Positions 27,684 through 36,715 of a DNA stretch of 64,000 nucleotides are shown one piece after another. A model generated the notes under the pieces. It searched no databases, was not told where the DNA came from, and worked only from the letters and a program-made list of their open reading frames with translations. A program made the position numbers and the translations under genes. Source of the stretch: Andalucia godoyi (lineage: Eukaryota; Discoba; Jakobea; Jakobida; Andaluciidae); the NCBI GenBank assembly GCA_009859145.1, contig VRVR01000046.1, positions 184,064 through 248,063 on the forward strand. Reading direction: 5' to 3'. The first letter of the stretch is position 1. Each line of letters opens with the position of its first letter.

Positions 27684-29645
27684 TTAGGGTTTCCTCTTCC
27701 TGCTTCCCTCTTCCCTCAAGTTATAATATTGTAAAGATGAAAACGGTACTGTTCTCGCTTTACGCTCGTTGTGCGTTTCTTTGTTCCTACTCGGAGATGC
27801 ACCTCTGGACATGGAAAGCTGAGAAGCTGATATCAGTGATGACGAGGATGATGACGAGGATGACGAGGGGGCAGAACTGAAGCTGCGCAGACGACACAAA
27901 TCCTGAATATCTGTAATGTTTGCCGCTGGCAGACTCTGGCCAAAACACTGAGACACCTCTGCGCCCGAGAGAACGAGCCCCTTCGTCTGCAGTCTTTCAA
28001 AAAACGGCATCCATCGACGTTTCCGGTTGTTGGTGAACCAGTTGTCCAGCTGCTTCCTGCTCATTCCTGTTTTTTGTAAAAGGTCTTTCTTTTCCTCTTC
28101 TCCAGGATACGGATCAGCAATATGGTCAAAGCTGAACATCCAGTCTTCCAGCAGCCGAGTAACATCGCAGGCCACTTCACTCGGCGACGAGCGTCCACCA
28201 ACGTGAGCAAGTGCTTGATTCCATTGGTCCTTGGACTCGTCATGCGGGTTCGACGGACAGGAATTCGAGATGTCGGCTGACTCGGAACCTGTCCGTTCCT
28301 TTCGCACCGACCGTCTATAGTCATCGATCTCGACACGCAGCACTTCTCTGCTGCACAATATCTTTCCCATCACCGTTCTCTTGAGCGCAAGGCCTTGCGG
28401 ACACATGAACAAGTGGTCTTCAAGAGAGTTCGCCGCTTGCATGGCGGGAAGAGCTCCATTATTCGCACGTGGTTCGTCCTGCGGTTGCAAAACCGGTATG
28501 TGCCCCACCGAGTCTGCCAGCATTCTCAACGCGCTATCCATCAGTTGCTGAAACTCACGGTCCTCCACATGTACGCTGTGTAGAGCACTCATCCAAGCCT
28601 GAGCAGTTTCAAGGAGCTTCGCTTCGAGTCTGCCTTTTCTGTCTGTTTCTGAGCTCGCAGCTTCGAAATAGTCAGCTGCGAATGCAGCAGCGATTTCAAA
28701 CTGGAGCTGAGGGCGAGCAGCCAAGTACGCGCACAGATCTTGTGCAGTGCGCACTGAATGAGAAGGAGCTTCCACCGGCAAGAGAAGAAATACTGAAATG
28801 ACGGCTATTTCCGCGAGCTTCTCATGGAGCAGGTCGCAGATCTGGCGGATAGTGTCTTCGATCAGACGGGACGAGGACACCTCAGGTTCCGGGTTGCCGG
28901 TGTGCATTGTGAGGGATGCGTCGTCACTAGCGTCGTGAAGTTGCCCCTGCAGACTTTCAAACAGGTCACAGCAGTCGAGTGAATCTGCGGACTGCGTGGG
29001 AGCCGGCAGCCGATGTGCAGAGTAAGTGATACATTCGGGTGCCCACGAACGGACACCGAGATGTGAGTGGGAGTGTGGATGCGGGTGCGGTTCTGTGGTA
29101 GTCGAACGGGAGGAGCCTGCTCGAGGATCGCAGCAGTCAACCGGGGACATGTGCCGCTGACATCGCGCCGGAGTGATCAGGTACTCGGAAACAGGATCGA
29201 GAGACGATGGACTCATGGACGTTCGGAAAGGGCGAGGGGGCGTGAAAAGCAGGGATGGCGCGGGATACTCGGAAGACGTGCTATGGAAAGGATCCGAGCA
29301 GACTGGAGGAACAAAGAGAACTGCTGAGCCGTCAAGTAGCTCCATGTCGGCTCGAGAGTGCAGTACCCCCGTTGATTCCTGGTTCGGGAGATGGGCTGTT
29401 TTGAAGTTCGATGGGGGAGAACTGGCAGCCGACGTGTCACCACCGCCTGACGCACCCATCTTGCGCAGGCTTGTTGACTGACCTGCGGCACTGGCCGTCG
29501 ATTTTGTCTTTCGCATCCTCACAACGGACCTTTTTACACTGCTGATCCAAGAGAGAAGAAAACGAAGGTTGTTTTTTTGGGGCATTCTTGTGCAACTTGC
29601 GGTGATTGGTCGGTCGGTCTCCGTCATTCTCCATCGTTGAGCCAT
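27684..29645 (-). CDS. TALE-class homeodomain transcription factor 2
   Basis: Second TALE factor, on the opposite strand, about 2.9 kb from the first. The product from the ATG at 29645 is 653 residues; other ATGs downstream (for instance MPQKN or MGASGGG) could be the true start because the first 70 residues look unconserved. A disordered Ser/Pro/His-rich region covers about 70-255. A helical block (about 258-380) follows, then an ELK-position motif LRVEIDDYRRSVRK (436-449). The homeodomain is at about 492-548 with loop DPYPGEE and recognition helix WFTNNRKRRW. A post-homeodomain extension aligns without gaps to that of TALE 1. Arg/Lys-rich sequence and poly-Ser end the protein. The pair are probably old paralogues and could heterodimerise; that is inference. 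Confidence 0.85.
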   Translation of the reverse strand: MAQRWRMTETDRPITASCTRMPQKNNLRFLLSWISSVKRSVVRMRKTKSTASAAGQSTSLRKMGASGGGDTSAASSPPSNFKTAHLPNQESTGVLHSRADMELLDGSAVLFVPPVCSDPFHSTSSEYPAPSLLFTPPRPFRTSMSPSSLDPVSEYLITPARCQRHMSPVDCCDPRAGSSRSTTTEPHPHPHSHSHLGVRSWAPECITYSAHRLPAPTQSADSLDCCDLFESLQGQLHDASDDASLTMHTGNPEPEVSSSRLIEDTIRQICDLLHEKLAEIAVISVFLLLPVEAPSHSVRTAQDLCAYLAARPQLQFEIAAAFAADYFEAASSETDRKGRLEAKLLETAQAWMSALHSVHVEDREFQQLMDSALRMLADSVGHIPVLQPQDEPRANNGALPAMQAANSLEDHLFMCPQGLALKRTVMGKILCSREVLRVEIDDYRRSVRKERTGSESADISNSCPSNPHDESKDQWNQALAHVGGRSSPSEVACDVTRLLEDWMFSFDHIADPYPGEEEKKDLLQKTGMSRKQLDNWFTNNRKRRWMPFFERLQTKGLVLSGAEVSQCFGQSLPAANITDIQDLCRLRSFSSAPSSSSSSSSSSLISASQLSMSRGASPSRNKETHNERKARTVPFSSLQYYNLREEGSRKRKP

Positions 29646-30009
29646 CACCCATCACTTTTCATGCACCCCAGAGCCATCACAGATGTTATTTCTTGGGGGG
29701 AGAGGTTCGCGTTACTTTTGGTCTCTACAATAGAAGCTTTCGAGTATTCTGAAAGATAATGCACGGGATTACAATGTGAAGGGTGTTTTTTTCGTTTCAT
29801 CCATTATGTAGAAGAACATGAACAGATGATCGGATGTGCGGGCTTTGCAAGCATTGGGAAAAGAGGGGTGGTGGGTGCATCCTGCATGAGTGCTTGTATT
29901 ACAAAAACGCTTTGCTGCGGTTGCGAGAGGAACCGGCGGAACGGACGAACTCGCCCGCAATGCAGGGAAAGCTGTCGCTTTGCGGTCCTCCTGGAGTCCT
30001 TTTTGGAGA
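29646..30009. other. Intergenic stretch, 364 bases
   Basis: Lies between the stop of the nucleotidyltransferase gene and the start of TALE 2, both on the minus strand. I see no repeat or RNA gene. Short frames here are continuations in wrong frames of the neighbouring gene. Confidence 0.45.
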
Positions 30010-31764
30010 TTATGCCTCGAGCATGGCAAGGATCGAGACGGGATCGAACGGAAGCCTGTCCAGCTCACCGCCACTCCTGCCCAACGTCGGCGCCATTGTC
30101 GTCCAGTACTTGCAAAGCATTTCGTGAATTTCGAGCCTTCTGTCTGGAATTTCGAACAACACACAGCGGTTTGTGATTCGGTCCGTGCACCGACCGGAAT
30201 CTCGGAGAGGGCTGTGTGATGGATGGTGCGAAGGGTCCTCGAAATGCAGAGTCTGCATGATTCCGCTGTCGAGGGGCCAGTCTTCAGCCATTGTGCTCGC
30301 AGCCCGGACTGACGACGGCAACTCTGGCACCGGTTCCGCATGCAGTTCGGGGCTGATTTGGACTGGAGCAGGAGCAGTCGAACCTTGCGTGTTCTGCAGT
30401 GGAACGGCTGGTGACGAGTCCTCCCCGTGATCTGTCAGGGGAGATCCGTCTTCTGCCTTGCCCTTGCCCTTGCCCTTGCCCTTGCCTGCATCTTCCAGTT
30501 TGCTACATGTTCTTTCGGGGGTGCAGAGCTGCTCTTGAGTATTTGTGAAAGAGTCTCCGCCACTCTCATCTCTGGCCCCCCCATTTTGCAGGTCTTCTTC
30601 GAGTGCCAGGTAGTTGCCGCGATCCAGCTCGTCCAGCAAGAGCCGAACGGATTTACGAATAGCGTCGGATTTGGCGACAGAGACGCAGGCGACCGCATCC
30701 TTCGTGCGCTCCACCAAGTCGAGCACCACGGGGAATGTTCGCGGCCTTGTCGTGGCCTGGACGGAAAACGCTTCTGCGGTCTCCTCCGCAGACAAGGTGT
30801 TTGAACTGAGAATGTGGACGTCGTCTTCGCGAGAAAGAAACCATCTCAGAAACTGTGTCAGCATCAGGGACAGGTCCCCTTTGATGCCGTCGGAAGCGAA
30901 TACCAAGCAGAAATGCAGAATGATCAGCGACCAGGCATATGGAGTAACGGAGGTTGAGGACGGATCTGCAAGGCCATTGCGTTTGGCCCAGTTCATGAAC
31001 AACACATACAGGGGACGGAACATGAAGTGCGCCATGGATTCGTCAATAATCCGAATTGCGCGAGCTGCACAAATAGTGTTGTTTGCCGTGATGTCTACTT
31101 CGGTGTTGGATGCCGTGTGAAGAAGCGTGATGACGGGGGTCTTTGCCGAGAACAGCGATCTTCGCACCTCAAACTCGGTGGCCTTGCTGTTCTTGACAGC
31201 ACGGCAAACAGCACGAAGGATCTTCTTAATGTTCGGCTCCTCTTTCTGGTTTGTTGCATTCTGTCCCACTGAAACACAAAAATCAACGTCGGATCCACGA
31301 AGCGCAAGGTTGCATGCATGCGAGCCAATGAGCACAAGACTGAACCCGGCAAGCTCTGGCTCCCCTGCTTTTCGTAGCAAGCTGTCCAGACACTGCTGAA
31401 TTGTCGAAGGAACCGTAATGAACGCGGAAGATGGGGCTGCAGTTCGCACAGTGTTCCACAAATGCTTATTCATATCATCATCGGCGATGCTCGCATGCAG
31501 CGCCACGGTTGTCCGTCCGTTTTGGTCGATTAGCACGCGAAACAAGCACGGATACTTACAAAAGAACGCCGCAAGGCCTCCTTGGGACACCCAGAAATCA
31601 TGCACCGTCACTTCCTGAACTTTGCATGTGTTTGCAACCCGCCTTCCCACTTCGTTTGCAAGAGTCGCCAGCAAAACTGCGCTGTGATCTGGTCGTTCGG
31701 CAAGGTAGGTGAATGTCACTTCCACAGCATAATAGCTGATTTGGCACAACAGAAGCGACCTCAT
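30010..31764 (-). CDS. Cid1/TENT-like non-canonical poly(A)/terminal uridylyl transferase
   Basis: Adds nucleotides to RNA 3' ends. The 584-residue product has a nucleotidyltransferase core beginning LIGSHACNLALRGSDVDFC: the Gly-Ser motif is at 147-148 and the metal-binding aspartates are Asp159 and Asp161, with the third Asp224 in EVDITANN. The central and PAP-associated domain contains FMNWAKRNGL and TSVTPYAWSLIILHF, the usual nucleotide-recognition region. Ahead of it, VHDFWVSQGGLAAFFCKYPCL (55-75) looks like a small winged-helix or LOTUS-type unit. A GKGKGKGKGK run (from a CCTTGC repeat at 30455-30486) and a disordered stretch follow the core. It then ends in a short ordered tail. Start is the ATG at 31764. 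Whether it prefers ATP or UTP cannot be read. Confidence 0.88.
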   Translation of the reverse strand: MRSLLLCQISYYAVEVTFTYLAERPDHSAVLLATLANEVGRRVANTCKVQEVTVHDFWVSQGGLAAFFCKYPCLFRVLIDQNGRTTVALHASIADDDMNKHLWNTVRTAAPSSAFITVPSTIQQCLDSLLRKAGEPELAGFSLVLIGSHACNLALRGSDVDFCVSVGQNATNQKEEPNIKKILRAVCRAVKNSKATEFEVRRSLFSAKTPVITLLHTASNTEVDITANNTICAARAIRIIDESMAHFMFRPLYVLFMNWAKRNGLADPSSTSVTPYAWSLIILHFCLVFASDGIKGDLSLMLTQFLRWFLSREDDVHILSSNTLSAEETAEAFSVQATTRPRTFPVVLDLVERTKDAVACVSVAKSDAIRKSVRLLLDELDRGNYLALEEDLQNGGARDESGGDSFTNTQEQLCTPERTCSKLEDAGKGKGKGKGKAEDGSPLTDHGEDSSPAVPLQNTQGSTAPAPVQISPELHAEPVPELPSSVRAASTMAEDWPLDSGIMQTLHFEDPSHHPSHSPLRDSGRCTDRITNRCVLFEIPDRRLEIHEMLCKYWTTMAPTLGRSGGELDRLPFDPVSILAMLEA

Positions 31765-32885
31765 ATTACGTCGCTTTGCTTGATTGTTTTGTGGTGGTGG
31801 AAAAAACAAACAATAAATTGAGAAGCAACCAGTGTGAAAATTGACAATGTTAAATAAAAACAAGAGAGAAGAAGCGATGTTTTTTCTGTTTCGTTTTTTC
31901 CAAAAAATAAATTAATTAATAAATGCAGAGAAAAGAGTCTTTTCGGATTGTGGTTTTCTCTCTCTTATTTTTCGTGTTTCTTTTTCCGTCCCAGCTTTCC
32001 CAATGGAAGAAGAAGACACGAGAAACGGAAAGAGTTGTTTTGCAAAAAATTAAAATCCCACGGTCGTTCCCGCCAAATCACTACAGCCCGCGCTATCCAT
32101 TTTTGGCAATTTTCTCCGATCATCGCGGGTAAGCATTCTGTTAGGGAACAGAAAAATGAGCATCGTTAAATTTCGTCATGCATCATTGTCTCCAGAACGA
32201 CAAATGAATTAATTGTATTTTTGGGCGATCGTCTTTTGCAAAGTTAACGAATATCATCTGCGTTTATTTTTGAATGTGACGACGCATTTGCTGTATGTCT
32301 TGTCACATGGAATCCCCGGCGTACGTGAAGCCACCCCGCTTGCGACGGTGCGACGGTGCGACGGTGGCACACCTGATCAGAAGCGTCCGAACCGTATCTC
32401 ACCACATGTACAACATCGAGGATATCGAAAAGGTCACGACAGAATACCCTTTCAAGACGTACAGACTCTGTGGCATGGTTTCATCCCGTTACTTCGGTGG
32501 AAACAAGATCTTCTTCACATGTCCGTGTTGCGCATAGCTATCATCTTACGAACGCCACAGCGTGTTGGGGTCTGTTCCCCCTTCCAAGTACTGCAGCAAC
32601 AGTGATGATACATCGTCAGCGGGGGGTGATGCATGATCACAGTTATATCGTCGACGTACGTAAAAGACGAGAATTGTGTTTTATGGAAAGCGGCCCTGAA
32701 GAGGAAGAATACATGAGTCTGTGACACGCCTCTTCTTGCAGGCTCTTTCGAGTTTGATGGATTCAGGTTCATTTGTCTTTGTTGTGTGTTTTTCTTTTTC
32801 TTCACGTATTTAATAATAACAATACCAATACCAATAACAATAACAATAGTAAATTATTAGTGCTGGGTGTTGGGGTTAGGGGATT
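31765..32885. other. Long divergent intergenic region, 1,121 bases
   Basis: Upstream of both the nucleotidyltransferase and GID8. It has A-rich sequence near 31850-31920 and an E2F-like TTCCCGCCAAA at 32067-32077. A short plus frame from 32295 to 32537 ends with YFGGNKIFFTCPCCA, and CAATAAC/ACCAATA-rich sequence lies at 32812-32860. I cannot support a gene, though the short frame may be a relic or small protein. Confidence 0.45.
32067..32077 (-). promoter_or_regulatory. E2F-like site TTTGGCGGGAA (minus strand)
   Basis: Exact match to the classical E2F/DP consensus when read on the minus strand, about 300 bases upstream of the nucleotidyltransferase start. Function is inferred from the match only. 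Confidence 0.3.
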
Positions 32886-33590
32886 ATGAGTAGTGCATCG
32901 CCTTCTGTGAAAGAGCCTCCCGTGTCAATCAGCAAGGACGAGTGGTTCCAGGCAATGAGCTCCGTCGACATTGACCACCATCAGATTGACAATCTGATTA
33001 TGAACTATCTTGTGATTGAGGGGTATCAAGAAGCTGCCCAGCTTTTTGAAACCGAGTCTGGAGTATCTGCAGGCATCGATCTGTCGACAATCCAAGAAAG
33101 AATGCAAATCCGATCTGCGGTGGAGCGAGGAGACATTCACGCTGCGATCGACAAGGTTAATGACTTGAATCCAGAGATTCTGGACACAAACCAAACGCTG
33201 TGTTTCCATCTGCAGCAGCAGAAGTTCATCGAGCTTATCCGCCTGAATAAGATTGAAGAGGCACTGGATTTCGCGCAGGATGAAATGGCCCCGAGGGCTG
33301 CAGCGGACCCCAGTCTTGTCGAGGATCTCGAGCGGACCATGACGCTCCTGGCGCTCGGCGGATTGCCTAATGTCCCGGGTGTCTCGGAGTTGTTGGATGT
33401 GTCACAGCGTTACAAGACTGCGTCAGAGCTGAATGCTGCGATCCTGGCGTCGCTGAGCCAGGAAAAGGATCCGAAGCTGCCCACGCTGTTGCGCATGGTC
33501 GCGTGGGTCCAGGAAGAGCTCTCGCAAAGAATGTCCTTTCCAAAAATCAAGGATTTTGAAACGGGAGAGTGGACCGTCGTTGACAAGTAA
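32886..33590 (+). CDS. GID8: GID/CTLH E3 ligase subunit GID8 (TWA1)
   Basis: Core scaffold of the GID/CTLH ubiquitin ligase, which in yeast degrades gluconeogenic enzymes. The 234-residue product is the standard length. After a short N-tail, DEWFQAMSSVDIDHHQIDNLIMNYL begins the conserved block. The LisH motif is at about 35-67 (NYLVIEGYQEAAQLFETESG), CTLH at about 72-130 (IQERMQIRSAVERGDIHAAIDKVN), and the CRA domain runs to about 220. Conservation is obvious along the whole chain. The UBC4/5-type E2 in this window is of the class that could serve such a ligase. Start is the ATG at 32886. Convergent with NUP85 across a G-rich 125-base gap. Confidence 0.95.
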   Translation: MSSASPSVKEPPVSISKDEWFQAMSSVDIDHHQIDNLIMNYLVIEGYQEAAQLFETESGVSAGIDLSTIQERMQIRSAVERGDIHAAIDKVNDLNPEILDTNQTLCFHLQQQKFIELIRLNKIEEALDFAQDEMAPRAAADPSLVEDLERTMTLLALGGLPNVPGVSELLDVSQRYKTASELNAAILASLSQEKDPKLPTLLRMVAWVQEELSQRMSFPKIKDFETGEWTVVDK

Positions 33591-33628
33591 ATCATGCGCA
33601 GCAACAATATCATTTAAGGAAAAGATCA

Positions 33629-33662
33629 GGGGAGGGGGGCGGGGGCGGGGGCGGGGGTGGGG
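33629..33662 (+). repeat. G-rich tract with strong G-quadruplex potential
   Basis: Successive G runs of four to six separated by single C, T or A bases, in the 125-base gap between the GID8 and NUP85 stops. Confidence 0.85.
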
Positions 33663-33715
33663 TCTGACGGGTTTTTGGAAAGGCGTTGTCATTGCGTAAA
33701 ACAGAAGATTTACTT

Positions 33716-35245
33716 TTAAAAAAAGGTGGCGTCTGCATGGAGGATGCTCACAGCAGCGCGCCTAGAAAACTGAATTCGCAGTTCGCGCAGCCTGGAAAGG
33801 TCTGTTTTCGGAAGAGAGTTTCTGACCGAGTCAATGAGCCCCAAGCAGATGGACAGCTGAACGGGATCGAGAGCGAACTCGGAAGGCGATAGTGTCTGGA
33901 GATGCTCGATAAGCGCCAAGCGGAACTGGTGGGAGAGCCGTGAAGCATGCTGCAGCATGACAGTCAGCTCTGCCGACGACAGAGAGTGGCGGAGGGTTGG
34001 TGAAAATAGCTTTTGGAGCGAAGCCAGCCAGCCTTGTTGGGCCGTCGGATGGACCTTGAGCGCCTCGGCAAGCGTGAGCGTCTCCTCCAGCTCGCGTTCG
34101 TCAAAGGCATAAGTCCCGACAACCTTTGACCATTGACCGGTCTTGACGTACTCGGCTCTCCAAGGAGACTTTGTCAGCCAGGATTCAAACGTCATGATGC
34201 GATTCTTCGACACCCACTTTGCCCATTCATTCCATTCTCCTTCCGAGTCCACGTGCAGTTCGTCGAGGAGCTTCGTGGTCAAATCACGAGAGATTCGAAG
34301 GGAATACTCGAGTGCAACGAGTGGCAAACTGGGAAATATCTCCATAATGTAGTCCTCCATGTACTGCTTCATCACGTCTTCATCGACGAGCTTTTTGACA
34401 AAGAACAAATGTGCCAAGTGCGCAGCAAACCAAATTTGAGGAGGCTCAAAGGAATCTCTGACTTTCAGCAAGATGTCCACCGGTCGGTTCTCCATGATTA
34501 GTGCAATCAGTTCTGCAAACCAGATTCCCATCTCATCTTCTTGTTTGTCTTTTGAGCTGTGGTAATCTCTGAATGCATTCTGCAGCTGCATGATGGCGTC
34601 CTCTCGTTTCAGAACTGGAAACCGAAAGAGCAGTCGTGCCGCGAACAACTCCAAAGCACCTGGAGCGTGTTCAATCATGGCGTGATCCTCTCCAGAGAGA
34701 ATTTGCCAAATCTGAAGAGTATACTCATCATCCGAAAGCGGAATTCGGCGCAGCGATGCTTGCCAGGACCGAAACACTGCCAGATAGTCCTGCGCATGAT
34801 GCGGATTCTGGTGCTGCTGCGAGGCCTGAAGCACAGGAAACATCGAAATTGCACACGCAAATTCAGGGTTTTGGTCTTCAACGTAAAGGAGAGGGATGTC
34901 AAAAGACCCAACCATCGCCCTTTGCACAGCCAGTTTTCCAATTTCTGCCCTACTCAACTTGTCCAGCGACACCGGATCGACACACAGCGACGACTTGACA
35001 AACGGCAGAAACAGCTCTTGAAAACACATGCTTGCTCGCTGCGGCACAAGAAGAAACGAATGCACAAGCTGCAGTGCGCCGAGCAGCCAAAAGGACTCGA
35101 GCGACTTGCGACTTCCCAGTGCCAATGCATACACCGAGACCGTTTCCTCGAGACTGCGCGCATCCGGCCGATCCCCAAAGTTTAGAAACTGCTCACACGA
35201 ACTCAGTTCACACTCTAAACCGTCCGCCGCCTCCTCGACTTGCAT
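33716..35245 (-). CDS. NUP85: Nuclear pore Y-complex subunit NUP85-like
   Basis: Scaffold nucleoporin of the Nup84/Nup107-160 (Y) complex at both faces of the nuclear pore. The 509-residue product is all-helical in composition, as expected of an ancestral coatomer element. The strongest match to the family is the central block ENRPVDILLKVRDSFEPP followed by IWFAAHLAHLFF (about 245-275), the Nup85 signature of a helix ending in WF-x-AHL. Another is the SWQASLRRI segment near 160. Length is a little short (animal and fungal proteins are about 650-750), mostly from a missing N-terminal portion that is variable in the family. Start is the ATG at 35245, directly preceded by a CT repeat (GA on its sense strand). 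Confidence 0.78.
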   Translation of the reverse strand: MQVEEAADGLECELSSCEQFLNFGDRPDARSLEETVSVYALALGSRKSLESFWLLGALQLVHSFLLVPQRASMCFQELFLPFVKSSLCVDPVSLDKLSRAEIGKLAVQRAMVGSFDIPLLYVEDQNPEFACAISMFPVLQASQQHQNPHHAQDYLAVFRSWQASLRRIPLSDDEYTLQIWQILSGEDHAMIEHAPGALELFAARLLFRFPVLKREDAIMQLQNAFRDYHSSKDKQEDEMGIWFAELIALIMENRPVDILLKVRDSFEPPQIWFAAHLAHLFFVKKLVDEDVMKQYMEDYIMEIFPSLPLVALEYSLRISRDLTTKLLDELHVDSEGEWNEWAKWVSKNRIMTFESWLTKSPWRAEYVKTGQWSKVVGTYAFDERELEETLTLAEALKVHPTAQQGWLASLQKLFSPTLRHSLSSAELTVMLQHASRLSHQFRLALIEHLQTLSPSEFALDPVQLSICLGLIDSVRNSLPKTDLSRLRELRIQFSRRAAVSILHADATFF

Positions 35246-35280
35246 CTTCTCTCTCTCTCTCTCTGTCTCTCTCTCTCTCT
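35246..35280 (-). repeat. (CT)n microsatellite abutting NUP85 start
   Basis: A CT run (GA on the NUP85 sense strand) touching the start codon at 35245. Confidence 0.92.
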
Positions 35281-35516
35281 ATGTGTGCCTCTGTCTGTTT
35301 CCTTTGCTTTCGCAAAAACCAAAATTCTGAAAAGGTAGAGTTTTACTGAATGAGGAAACTTGAGTCCTTGTTCAGAACTGCTTGAAGCACGATTTGAGTG
35401 CTTTTTCCCTTTCCTTTTTCTTTCCCATTGTCTTCCTTTTCTTGTTTTATAAAATTAAAAATTTAAATATCCCGAGGAGAGGAGCGTACCGGGTAAGAAA
35501 AGAGGAAGTGCGAAGG

Positions 35517-36443
35517 ATGTTATCTGGTTCTCGGCTGCGATTGCTCGTTCTTCCTGCGTGTGTTTCCGGCGGATTGCTGTCGATTCATGCAGAGTCAAAA
35601 CCGAATAAACCAAAGTATCACATTCCGTCATTCAGCCACTCGCTGTATTTTGTGTCGAAGCACCAGTCGCGACGGGAAATGCAGTCGTTGATCATGCTGG
35701 ACGACGCGGCTCGGAAGTCCACGGTTGTTGCAACAAGCAAGTCTGGACAATCGGAAGGCGTCTTCCTGTCCGATTTAAGCGATTCCATGTTCGACGACCT
35801 GATTGCCAATGTTGCGGCCATAGCGTTGAGGTCCGAAGGCCCAGTATCACTGATTGAGCATCATGGATCTTCGCGAGCCCTCGATACTTCGTTCTATGCA
35901 TTTCTGCAGTTTTCGAACCCGTCCGACTTTGTTAGGCAGGTCGATCCGTGGTTCGAGCCTTCGGTGCAGGCGGCGCTGCTTCGCCGAGAACGACGGTCCG
36001 TCCGGTTGGGTCTGCACATGAGAAGCGGGTGCGCAGCGGCACTGGATGTGCTTGCAGAATCGTTGATGTCCAAATTCAAAACATTTCCAGAAGACTTGCC
36101 TTCCGTGAAGAACCAGTTGAAAAGCACAGTTGTCTATCATGAAACGTGTGCCACGCTCGCTTTCGAGCTTTCCACGAGCAGTGGATCTGCTTCGTACAAG
36201 GATGCTGCGTCGTCTCTGTGGTCGGAAATGGATTTGTTTGCAAAGGATGCAGGACTGGTGAACTACCACAAGATTTTGCAATTTTCGGCGGATGGAAAGG
36301 TCTGCGGCGTCTTGCAATTGTGGCCTCCAGACATGGCTGCTCTTATGCTCCGAACGCGATCACTGCAGGAAACGGTGAAGTGGGTTGGTGCATACTGTGC
36401 CGACTCCACTTGCGAGAAACCACATTGCCTTGTGTTTACTTAA
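35517..36443 (+). CDS. Uncharacterised protein with possible organelle-targeting N-terminus
   Basis: Not recognised. The 308-residue product begins MLSGSRLRLLVLPACVSGGLL, an Arg-containing hydrophobic start that could be a mitochondrial presequence or signal anchor. The remainder looks like a single mixed alpha/beta domain, with ETCATLAFELSTSSG and KVCGVLQLWPPDMAALML, and it ends in a Cys-containing tail (YCADSTCEKPHCLVFT). No catalytic motif is evident. Neighbours (NUP85, a coiled-coil gene) give no clue. The start is the first ATG in frame; the sequence upstream is open but A/T-rich and lacks an ATG. Coding character is good across the whole length. Confidence 0.65.
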   Translation: MLSGSRLRLLVLPACVSGGLLSIHAESKPNKPKYHIPSFSHSLYFVSKHQSRREMQSLIMLDDAARKSTVVATSKSGQSEGVFLSDLSDSMFDDLIANVAAIALRSEGPVSLIEHHGSSRALDTSFYAFLQFSNPSDFVRQVDPWFEPSVQAALLRRERRSVRLGLHMRSGCAAALDVLAESLMSKFKTFPEDLPSVKNQLKSTVVYHETCATLAFELSTSSGSASYKDAASSLWSEMDLFAKDAGLVNYHKILQFSADGKVCGVLQLWPPDMAALMLRTRSLQETVKWVGAYCADSTCEKPHCLVFT

Positions 36444-36715
36444 ATTTGAACGGGGAACGAGGGGGAAGGAAAAGAGGATATGGGGTGGAAAAAGAAAGCA
36501 AAAAAACCAACAACAACAACAACAACAACAAAAAAAAACAAAAAAAAAAACAAAGCATCGCTGGAGAAGTGCTTGTTTGTGCCAATATGTTTTGCGCAGG
36601 TTGTGGGAAGGACGAAAACAAAATGAAAAAATGCGCCACTCATGCACCGAAAACACAGCGTGCCCGTCTGTCAATGACTATCTGTTCCGCTGCTGTGCGG
36701 ACTCAAAGACCATGG

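Noticed and set aside
29769-30341. 190-codon minus frame overlapping the nucleotidyltransferase 3' end
   Set aside because: Alternate frame of a gene with clear catalytic motifs.
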